DNA from: Drosophila pseudoobscura
Lineage: Eukaryota; Arthropoda; Insecta; Diptera; Drosophilidae
Length of the DNA stretch: 64,000 bases
Assembly: GCF_009870125.1 (NCBI RefSeq)
Contig: NC_046679.1
Location: 310,001 to 374,000, forward strand
Direction of reading: 5' to 3'
Under the pieces are notes generated by a model. That model saw only the letters and a program-made list of their open reading frames with translations. It was not told where the DNA came from and ran no database searches. A program made the position numbers and the translations under genes. Of this stretch, positions 23,865-33,098 are shown in pieces; the stretch's first letter is position 1, and every line of letters begins with the position of its first letter.

Positions 23865-24415
23865 ATGAGAACCGTTCAGGTAGTACTCGTAAAGTTCCTG
23901 CTGTCGCCTCTGCTGATTCTGGCAGGTGTACAGACATCGGAATTCCGCGATGCCATGAAGAAAATGGACAAAAACATGAAGATAGCCATCCAAATGGGAA
24001 ACGAGTTGGAGAGATATTTTGTGAGTCAAATGAAGAGGCATCTTCCCGGCATTAACACAACTTTCTTCAGGACCAGGCGACGGGAAGTCCTGGCCAGAAG
24101 GTGTTCAACATCAAGCCGGCCAAGAACGCCTTAATCCGCTTCAGTTACTCCAAGCCACAAGGCCACCAGGACTCGGAAAGCACCAATGGCAAGCGGCGCC
24201 CGTCAGTATCCGCCAGCAGCGCCACTAGCAAGCGACGCCAGCAGCCAAAGTACTTCCTGAACTTTAACTTTAAAAACCATCGAAGGTCTAAGACGGATGT
24301 GGATCAGCCGTCGACCACCGTTCAGCCAAGGACGGGGCGGGCTCGTCAGAACAGACTTCGCAACGGAATGCCCAATCCCTTCAAGTATTTTCCACTTAAG
24401 GGCGAAAATATCTAG
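23865..24415 (+). CDS. Small secreted basic protein, 166 aa, second of a paralogous pair (unrecognised)
   Basis: Exons 23865-24020 and 24071-24415 are joined across a 50-bp phase-0 intron (TTT|GTGAGT to TTCTTCAG|GAC). Residues 1-26 are a signal peptide (core LLSPLLILAGVQ). Exon 1 ends in a Met/Lys-rich helical stretch (RDAMKKMDKNMKIAIQM, then ELERYF). Exon 2 begins with SPGQKVFNIKP, matching KPGQVYSIYFE of the neighbour, and then carries a long Ser/Arg/Lys/Gln tail with several dibasic sites (KRR, HRR). No cysteines. The intron position and phase match the gene 340 bp upstream, so the two arose by tandem duplication. A start at 23844 is also in frame but has a poorer context. Role unknown; the strongly basic tail could bind nucleic acid or membranes, which is inference. 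Confidence 0.8.
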
Positions 24416-24419
24416 CAGT

Positions 24420-24970
24420 GACTATCATTTTTATTTACAAACCAAAATATTTACTCGCTGATAAGAAAATATTTGATCAATCGATTATACCCCGTCCAAA
24501 AAATCCCAATTTCGACGATTAGAATTTGCATGACTTATGCGATTCAAACTTAGTTAAAATTAGAAAAAAAGCTATTGGAAAGCTTTCCTCGAGTCTAGAA
24601 GCCTGAATACCCAAGGAGTATCCGAGATAGAAAATAATATAGAAAGGGGAAGGAAACATACCTCAGCATATATGTGTGTAGGTACAGTCTTAGCTTGATC
24701 AATACCCTTAAGGAAGTTTGTCCTCAATGCAACTTCCGATAACCGACCAGACGGAGAGCGACCACTATAGTTTTATCTTTGCAAAATTTGTAGTTGTTAT
24801 CCACAAAATGAACGCTGTCTGGGGGCAACAATTATTAGCAGGAACGTTTGGTTCTAAAACGGATCGATCACTCCCACGCCTTAGATAAGAACTTTGACCA
24901 GACTGGAAATTTCGAAGTCGTGGCTCGACCTGCCCGTGGCTCAGTGCAGAGATACTCATATCGGAATTTA
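24420..24970. other. Intergenic stretch and upstream region of the alanine-rich gene
   Basis: No coding frame is supported. A GATAAG motif lies at 24884-24889, about 95 bases before the TATA box of the next gene; GATA factors drive fat-body and gut genes in flies, so this is a plausible but unproven element. Confidence 0.4.
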
Positions 24971-24979
24971 TATCTTGGG

Positions 24980-25016
24980 TATATAAAGGGTGCAAAGCCC
25001 AAGAATATATTTAGTT
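24980..25016 (+). promoter_or_regulatory. Core promoter: TATATAAAG plus TTAGTT initiator
   Basis: TATATAAAG at 24980-24988 and TTAGTT at 25011-25016 (initiator A at 25013) are about 33 bases apart, and the ATG follows at 25042. Confidence 0.75.
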
Positions 25017-25041
25017 AAAATAACAAGCCCGATATTCAACC

Positions 25042-26179
25042 ATGAAGTTCATAATTTCCCTGCTGTTTGTGGTGGCACTGGTGGGTCAAAAGCAGACCAG
25101 CGCCAAGAGCGTGTCCAGTTCTCTGGTAGGTTGTCGTTGTCTCATCTTAGAGCTATCAGTTTCATCGGGAATTGTGCCTCACATGTACATTGTTTCTTTA
25201 GAGCAATTTGGGCAACGAGATAGGTCAGGACGCCTCAGAGTTTGGCCACGAATTGGGAGACGAGGGAACACAGTTCGGACACCAGGCCTCCAATAGCGCA
25301 ATTAACTTTGGACACGAAGTATCCCAGGAAGCGGTAAGTCAACGGAATGCTAAAGACTGGAATTATAAAACGCAAGATTCTTATTTTTTTGCTAGGAACA
25401 AATTGGCAGTGATGAAATTGGTTCTCTCGAAAAGGAAGTGTCCTCTGTGAGTTTAGCAAAAATGAAATAGAATATATCCTGCAGAATGCTGATTTAATGT
25501 TCTCTTTTAATCTCATTGCAGTCATCCTCTAGCTCCTCTTCCTCGGATTCTTCAGCTACTTCCGCTTCTTCAACTGTTAGTGAATATTTGTTCCTTCTAA
25601 TAGTATTTTATGCATCCATCTTTTGAATCCATTCTACAGAACTTCACAACTGATAAAGTCGCTGCCAGTACTGACCAGTCCACCAACAAGGTTACCACCT
25701 GCACCTGCAGCGAAAGCGTAGATAACTCTGGAAAGGATACTTCTACTGGTTCCAGCAGTGCAATTGCCACTGCAAGTGCTGCAGGAAGTGTGGCAGGATC
25801 CGCAGCCAGTGCTGCAGGAACTGTTGCGAAGGATGCTACTGGTGCTGCCGAGACAGTTGCCAAGGACGCCACCAGTGCTGCCAATAGTGTTGCCAAGGAT
25901 GCCACAAATGTTGCTGGCGATGCAGTAAAGGTAGCTCACGACGCTGCTGATACAGCTGCTAATGTGGGCCAAACTGTTGCCAAGGATGCAGCCAACACTG
26001 CTAGCAATGTGGCAGGTGATGCCGCAAGTGTTGCTCAGAATGCGGCTGGAGTAGCTTCGAGCGTGGCTGGAGCTGCCACCAATGCTGCAGACACCATTGC
26101 CAAGGATGCAAGCGATGCTGCGAACACCATTGCCACAAATGCATCCAACCTGGCGCATTCGATTGCCGGTCTTTTTTAA
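25042..26179 (+). CDS. Secreted alanine-rich protein of 11-residue repeats, 286 aa
   Basis: Five exons, 25042-25125, 25202-25333, 25396-25446, 25522-25575 and 25640-26179, are separated by four phase-0 introns of 62-76 bp with GT-AG ends (donor of exon 4 is GTTAGT). Residues 1-21 are a signal peptide (MKFIISLLFVVALVGQ core). Exon 2 has an 11-residue repeat ending FGHE/FGHQ, three times. Exon 4 is a Ser-rich linker. Exon 5 has CTC (C128, C130) and then, from residue ~168, eleven-residue units such as TVAKDATGAAE, TVAKDATSAAN and TIAKDASDAAN to the C-terminus. Such units form long amphipathic helices, as in group 3 LEA proteins, apolipoprotein-like or alanine-rich antifreeze helices. Function is unknown; lipid or surface binding or protection against desiccation or cold is inference. 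It has its own TATA promoter. Confidence 0.85.
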
Positions 26180-26215
26180 ACAGAAAAATAATGAAATTGA
26201 CATCGATTTATTTAC

Positions 26216-26428
26216 TCAAATATCGTAATGAGCATAATTAATTCCATTGCGATTCAAAATATATTCAAGTGCTTGCTCTCCAGATAGCCGCGGGGTACAC
26301 CTTGTTTTGACTCCATTACACATGAAACAGTCTATTTTCGGCTCCCTGAGATTAAAAACCTCCGACACCCACTCGAGACTACAAATCCAAGTTCCTATAA
26401 TACCACAGATAGGTGGGGAAATACGCAA
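26216..26428 (-). CDS. Candidate 3' exon or gene fragment on the minus strand
   Basis: The frame runs from an acceptor-like TATTATAG (about 26392-26399) to TGA at 26216, with AATAAA four bases later (26207-26212, minus). The translated segment looks coding, with paired cysteines (KIDCFMCNG, TRCTPRLSGEQ) and an ending INYAHYDI. An upstream ATG frame (MIQPNWRAVLIDGRIG) could join it across a 50-bp intron beginning GTTATC, a weak donor. No signal peptide is seen. It would overlap the promoter of the next plus-strand gene and converge on the alanine-rich gene. The opposite strand is also open here, so chance is possible. Not recognised. Confidence 0.25.
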   Translation of the reverse strand: MRISPPICGIIGTWICSLEWVSEVFNLREPKIDCFMCNGVKTRCTPRLSGEQALEYILNRNGINYAHYDI

Positions 26429-26547
26429 ACTTTAGTCAGATAACCAATTCGGCCATCAATCAAGACCGCCCGCCAGTTGGGCTGAATCATGCCTATTACT
26501 TGAGTCTGATTTTTTTTTGATACTCGTACCTCCTGCATTCTTGAACC

Positions 26548-26595
26548 GATAAGAGTAGACTATAAATTCAGCATTTGGCCCAGAACACAAACAGT
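26548..26595 (+). promoter_or_regulatory. Core promoter with GATA motif, TATA box and initiator-like CAGT
   Basis: GATAAG at 26548-26553, TATAAAT at 26561-26567 and ACAGTA around 26591-26596 with a candidate start near 26593, 32 bases from the TATA box; the ATG follows at 26614. Confidence 0.65.
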
Positions 26596-26613
26596 ACTTC
26601 ATTGGTAAACAAC

Positions 26614-27488
26614 ATGCAAGCGACATTCAAAGCTTTCACTATTTTGGCCATCGCCTTAATGACCCACCAGGCCGCTGCGGGCACCCTTAGCTTCGGCAGC
26701 ATTATGGGGGACGTGTCGCAGGTGGCTGTGGCCGGAGAAAAGGCTTGGCATCAGCTGGCGAACGCTGTCGGAGCCTCTCAACCCGAAATTGTTCAACCGG
26801 AAACCCTAAACATCCTCAGCGATATGGCCAATGGTTTAGGAGATCTGGCTGTAAGCCAGTCGATTCTTAAATAGTTAAAATGTATTTTAAGCAATTTTAT
26901 CTCCCCTAGAATGCCATCACCAGCCTGAGCGTCGAGACTGATTATGTCCAACCCGAAGCCTCAAATCTTCTCGGGGATGTTCTGGGTGACGTGGGCACTG
27001 GGTTGGGTGATTTGGCTGTAAGTTTTGAATCTTACAGAAACCTGGACAGTGATCTAAAGCTTTCTATTTCTAGAATGCCATCACAAGTCTCAGTGTGCAA
27101 GTGAAGGCCGGACCACAGGCTCGGAGTATCTCTGTAAGTGATCTAAAAATGCATAACCTTTGACTGCTGACTGCTGACTAGTTTTGTGTGTTCTTTCCGT
27201 AGTCTGACGGTGCTTCGATCATAGCCGAAGGAGGAGTAAGTTTCCCTCTCCGAATTCCGCCCAAAGTTGTTCTCAAATATTTCGTTTATTTTCAGGCTGT
27301 GAGTGCCAAGACGATCGCCGCTGCCGCCAATGCTGCTGCCCCTTATATCAAGAAATTGAACGAGGGCCTGGGCGATCTGGCTGTAAGTGGTTCATCTTTC
27401 AGCATCGCATACCCGAAACAGTTGCTAATCAAATGAGTACTTCCTCCCGCTTCTCCTCTTCCCATAGAACGCTCTCACCAACCTCTGA
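26614..27488 (+). CDS. Secreted six-exon protein with repeated GLGDLA/NAIT junction modules, 181 aa
   Basis: Exons are 26614-26850, 26910-27017, 27074-27133, 27203-27235, 27296-27382 and 27468-27488. All introns are phase 0 and short (56-85 bp), with GTAAG donors and clean pyrimidine acceptors. The start gives a signal peptide (MQATFKAFTILAIALMTHQA, cleaved near AAAG). Exons 1, 2 and 5 all end in GLGDLA, and exons 2, 3 and 6 begin NAITSLS, NAITSLS and NALTNL, so the protein is made of duplicated exon modules. The mature part is about 159 residues, without cysteine, rich in Ala, Leu, Gly and Ser. A small alanine-rich exon (SAKTIAAAANAAAPYIKK) precedes the last repeat. The final exon codes for only six residues. 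A TATA box precedes it, and AATAAA follows at 27552-27557. No known domain recognised; secreted, role unknown. Confidence 0.85.
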
Positions 27489-27551
27489 AGAGACAGGAGG
27501 TAGAGGCAGTGGCAGAGGCTGAGGCAGAACTTTGAAGCAGTTCAATTAACA

Positions 27552-27557
27552 AATAAA
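27552..27557 (+). terminator. Poly(A) signal AATAAA of the six-exon gene
   Basis: It lies 64 bases past the stop codon, following a GGCAGAGGCTGAGGCAG-type purine-rich 3' UTR. Confidence 0.65.
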
Positions 27558-27908
27558 TATCCAATCGTTTGGTGAGCTTAGTGAGTGCCTCTTTTATGTT
27601 CCAATTTGGGGCGAGGTTTATCAACAAGTTGGGCATCAATTAGTTGGGTTGTTTTGAAATTCAAGAACCATAAACAAGGTCACCCCCAGATCCAGATGCA
27701 GATGCTGTCGATCCACAGGGAATCCGAATCAGTAGAGCCCAGGGAAGCAGCCAGAATGGAAAAGGGGTCAAATGATACGAGCGAGAATCAAACTCGAAAC
27801 ACGTGATTCCCGGCCACATTAGGGGATCAAATTACCCAAAATAAGAACAGCAAACAACAAGAAGTTTACACACATGAAAACTTTTAAATAATTTAGTGCA
27901 CACTTGGA

Positions 27909-28010
27909 GAGGGTATTATAATTCTTACCAGAAGTTTGCAATGTATAGATGATAGCTTCAGCTACCATATATTCTACGGTTGATCAGCGGTGATCAGCAG
28001 GCCTTTCCAA
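27909..28010 (+). repeat. Degenerate dispersed-repeat fragment (GGGTATTATAATT type)
   Basis: GAGGGTATTATAATT then CCAGAAGTTTGCAATGTATA resembles a repeat I know from many Drosophila genomes, whose consensus continues with a CCCATAAAGTATATAT block and GATCAGC. A GATCAGC occurs here near 27981. A second relative lies at 54607-54767. Family name uncertain. Confidence 0.45.
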
Positions 28011-28671
28011 TCATTCAGCACTGCTCGCTTGCAGGAAAGCGAAATGCTGTTATAATATACATGTACATATGTACATATGTTTATTAATATATGTACATAT
28101 ATTATATGTACTAAGTTCACATAAAAGATCTGTATTGAAGTGTAGCTCTAACTTCGGCTCTGCTCCCAACGCTAGATCTTCTTTCTCCTGTTATTATTAT
28201 TATGACAAGTAGGTTGCTTTTGTTCCCATTCTTCCCACTCCTCGAGCGACCGGAATTGGGTCACCGGCAAGGGAAGCTACTGATGATGGGGGTGCCTATG
28301 GGCAGGGCTGCTTGGCTTGCTGCTCCGGAAGACGTTGTCGGGGGTCGTCTTTATGGTTGTCGTAGTGCTGCCATTAAGTCGCTTTATTGAGCGGCAAAAC
28401 TTGGATTCCCGACCCACATCCGATCTTGGGCTACACTCACGACTCTCCCACCGAGAGTCGTGCTAGCTGGGGACCTGTAATTATGAAAATTAACAAACAT
28501 TTTGGTAATTAATTTCGGCAACCCTTTGCCCAGGCTCCGTGGCACACATAATCCCGCAGCAATTAAAATGCACGGACGCCATCCAAGTTGGGGCACGACC
28601 GAGTGCGGTGCGTGTGACCATTAGATGTTAATATTATAATAGAAAACCATTTTAATAATTTGTGACACTGT

Positions 28672-28702
<31 letters not shown>

Positions 28703-31544
28703 CGTTTGGGCCATTAATTGGCGGTTTGACAGCTGGAAGACCTCAAAGCGGAATTCATTTTCGGATCGCCTCGCCGACAGTTGTGGGTGTGATTCGGTAA
28801 TTGAATCACACACATCGAGCCATTGCTCACAGATTCATTCAGTCATGCCTATGTGTAGGTATCACATACATACATATATGTACGCCTATCTGCGCAGGTA
28901 TGGGACTCGATGATAGGAGTTGGCGAGATGGCGGCTGGGAGGGGGTCTGCGGAACAGGACAGCCGCGTAAATCGGGTTTGCTCGACAACCGGTTTCGAGC
29001 TGTTTCTATGTTAGTGGTCAAGGTCTAAGGAGCAGCCGACAGACGGACACTTGGGCGGACAGATGCGGACAGATACGGACAGAGAGAATGCAGCCAAAGT
29101 GGAAAAAACAATAACAGCAGACTACAAGGTGGGGAACGGTGGAGAGCAGAAGACAGGCAAAGAGCTGCAGAAAGCCAAGCGAAAATACGTAAATGGGCAA
29201 CAACAAAAACCACAAAGGCAGAAAACAGAACAGAACCAAAAGGAGTCACGAGAATTGCATAAACAATGTATATTTTGTATAAGAATACAATATGTGTGTG
29301 TGTGTGTGTTTGTGAATTGTATACATACAGCGGGTTATATACAAATGTACATGCATATGTTTATCAGGGAGGGAAAGATCGAAGTTCTACAAAGTTAGGA
29401 GGGTTCTTCACTCCCATATGGGATAAGTAATCGATTCCACGAAGGGAGATCCCACAGATATATTTATGTAACCCAGAGTGTACGAATGATGAATAAACAC
29501 AAATAGATCGGAGGGATAGCTTATTTTTCCAAAAATTTTACCCCGTTCTTTTTGATAGCAGACTAAATGTGACTGCTATACAAGAATTTCAGATTTTCGA
29601 TTATCGAAAGTCAACCTTGAATCACCCTAGCGACAGATGCAATGGGCTCGCACATGCATCATGCATCAGTGTGGCATCTAAACAGCCACTCACACACGTA
29701 CAAACTGCATTTACTTTCATTACTGCAATGGTGTTTGTGTGTCAAAAAGGGTTGCCAAACCATTCGCCTTGCTATGTATACACGTTCATGCAACACGAGC
29801 ACGAGTACATATGTACATATGTATGTACATACATACATATATGTACGTAGCCATGGACATGGACACACTCGGGACAGGACTGAGGCGCAAAGGAGCAGCG
29901 AAATCCCTATAATGAAGGTTTCTGTACTGGAAACTGGTTTTTGATTACGTCGTAGTCTCCGCTCCCCGTTCCCCGTCTCAGGCCCTGGCCGAAGCGAAGC
30001 CGAAGGTTGCCTTATCTGCTGGGACGCAGACACTTGACCAAAAGCAAAACCTCAGACCTTAGTTTCAGACTCAAGATTTAAATCAGAGGCCATCAAATCG
30101 CGGGCAAACGATGCGGATTGCGGTACCAATTCAGAGTTCCAACTGCAGCATTAATCGTCACAGTGCCGGCTGTCAGCTGTCACTCCGAAAATTTCCATCC
30201 GTCCCTCATTTGGGGGCTTATTGTCTGTAATTTGCGACACTTCACACGCACCACAAAAACTACTCGCACAGCAACAGCTTCATTAAAATTAATTAATGCC
30301 TAGGCACACACTGAACCACACTCTCTCCGACACTCTGCCACACCTCTGCAGGATCCAGGGTTCCCAAAAGGGGGCAGGGGCTCACATCATTAAGCTCGTA
30401 TCAGTTTACAATGCTTTTCCTTCTTTGAGGCAGCCGAAAAAATATCCACAAATTAAATTAAATGAACTGAGTGTGAAAATACTGCAGGTTGGATGGGATG
30501 GGATGGGATGGAAAGCCACACAGCCTGCAAACATTAAGCCCAAACTCAACCGGCAGGGCCTGGTCAAAAGGAAACACGCTCAAGTGATTTTCATGCCACC
30601 AGCCACCAGCCACCAGCCGCCAGTCCCCTTCTGGCACCGCCCCTACCTGTGCCACCAACACCAACATCACCATCACCCCTACCCTGCGCCCCTGTCTGCC
30701 GCCTGTTGATGTTAAATCAAGATAAGCAAATTGTTGCCGAAAAATAGAGGTACAAAGGAAGCGATTTGGACGTTTTAATGATGATAGAGCATGACACAGA
30801 ATAAATGAAAATAAAGTGGAGAAAAAAATTCATTTAAATTGTGGGGTAAACAGACGTTGACAGAGAATAAGAAGAAGAAAAACAGTTACACGGGGAAGAG
30901 GTCAGAATTACCAGGGAGCTAGGGAGGAGCTTATGTCGGAGAAGGATTTCACGGTACTCTGGGAAAGATCCCGCTCAATGACGGGCACAATTGCGATTAC
31001 AGGCGAATTGAATGTTTCTTTTATGCATCAGAGCATCAGCCGAGTTCTTTCTTTTTTGATTCTTTAATTAAAAAAGACGACTACTGGGCACCGAATCCCA
31101 CCACCTCACCTTCTTTATGCTCCAAACACATAGTGTTTGAGGAACATCTCAGTGAAAGAACACCCACAATTGGCACACGGGGGATGTCCGCCCAAAAGAA
31201 ATATGGTCCAGACGAGGCCGCAACGTTGCCATTGTTGCGGCACCTCGACACATGTATTCACACTCTCGTATCCCTGGCACACACACACACACTCACACAC
31301 ACATACATACATGTGACTGCCTTGCAGACACATGGATAGGCAGGCATGCTCCTGCTGTTTGTCATAAACCAAATTTTCGATAATTATTATAATTCTGTTT
31401 TATGCGGTGTTTGTCTTCCTTCCTTCTCTCCTCCTCCCTCTGCCCCCCACTGATCCTCGTCGCCTCGATCGTCCGCCAGTCAAATTAAATGTCCAAAAAT
31501 GACTAAACGTCAAGTGTGTGCAAATGGCCTTATGCCTATGCACA

Positions 31545-31570
31545 CAGTGGCCACAAAAAGTCTGCGTACG
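31545..31570 (+). mobile_element. Possible Tc1/mariner-like terminal sequence (one end only)
   Basis: CAGTGGCCACAAAAAGTCTG followed by CGTACG looks like the CAGTG-starting inverted terminal repeat of Tc1-family transposons. No matching opposite end or transposase frame is visible within several hundred bases, so at best this is a relic. Confidence 0.3.
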
Positions 31571-32897
31571 ATCCCCATTTTCAAAATCAGCATATCCCGA
31601 GACAGTCTCCCAGCTTCAATGGAATACCATTTTGAAAGCATCGGACTATCCGTGTTGTATGGAGAGGGTTAAACGGAAAGCTTCGGTACTCAGATATTCC
31701 AATAGATGCTTCTATACTGAAGAATGTGGAGATGGTATACAGACTTTTTCCCACCACTCTATGCATATAATATATATGCATGTATGCATCATTCTGGTAC
31801 TTATCGTGTTCGCTCAACCTGTTTCACATGTTCGAAGTTCCCCCAAAAACTGCAAACTGCCCGAACAGTGGGCTGGCTTCATTATCATCAGGGTTATTAT
31901 AATTATAATTTTGTGTGTGGTTTTTTTTGGGTTTCGGTTTCCCTCTTTTCGAGTCCTTCAGGAGAGGAGTCAGCGGGACAAGTGCAGTCTGTTTCCGTTT
32001 TTATTGACCCTCGAAAGTGTTTGGATTTTGAATTGAAACTGATTTGCTTGATTTGCTACCCAATTTGCGAGGGAGATGGCTTTCTGTCGTACCCCTAACC
32101 CCTTACCCCAGCCCACTGTGCGAACCCTTCTAAGCAGAGCAGAGCCGCTTAATGGGCAGCAAGGCGTCTCAAGGTCTTCTCTGTCAACTGATAAAGAGAT
32201 AATGTGGCGCAAAAAAAAACGAAGAAATTATGCGAATATGTGGAACGAGAAGTCGGCGAGGGGGGGGAGACAGAAAGTGAAGTAGCAACTGTCTGACTGA
32301 CACACACAGACACACAGAAACACACAGCCCCACACACATGGCAGGCAATGATATCATCACCGCAGAAAAGCAACAAAAAAGAAGCAGAAACAGAAAAACC
32401 GCAGAAGGAGAAGCAGCGGCAGCGAAGCTGACATAAGAAAGAGACGGAAAGGGAGACTCACTTGACGCTGCTCTCCTTGCTCCACCATATCCATCTCCAA
32501 CACACAACGCACACACACACACACAAGTTCAAGTTAGACATCCAGGATCCCATCCCATTCAAGGCCCCAACAGCAGACAATTGCAGCAGAGCACCAGAGC
32601 AGAGCCGAAGAAGGAGAAAACACAGAGAGGGAGACTGAGAAATCGCAAACAAGTTTCGCTTTTATTTAGTGTCCCGAGCCCCCAGCACCAGCTTGCACGT
32701 TCCCCCTCCCCAGACAACCGCCATATTCATGTACACAAGGGTTTTGTCCATGTGTGTGCCATGCCCATATATAGAGAGAACAGGCTATATACCCGAACGA
32801 ACGAACGACCGAACGAATGGTCCAATGTTGCCAGCATTACGTGCTTCAGCATAAAAACGAGAAAACGAAGACGAGCTTCGGGGGCCGAGCCAACAGT

Positions 32898-33098
32898 TAC
32901 CCTTCCAGGTCGATCTATCTTAAGAAATGATGAGAGATTCACATACTAGTATGGTGAGGAATTCTTCAGACTTTGATCAGAATGGCCATTTCCAATGTTC
33001 TTCGCTGTTTCGACTCTAGTACCAGTTTCAAAGCTAACTTGCTCCTCAGAGGCGCACATACATATGTGATCTAGTTCGTACTACCTTCTGCAAGGGTA
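32898..33098. mobile_element. Candidate 201-bp element with 11-bp imperfect inverted ends
   Basis: TACCCTTCCAG at 32898-32908 and CTGCAAGGGTA at 33088-33098 are inverted repeats with one mismatch. The interior is AT-balanced and non-coding, unlike the purine-rich flanks. No target duplication is clear. TACCCTTGCAG-type ends recur among Drosophila repeats; family not identified. Confidence 0.35.
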
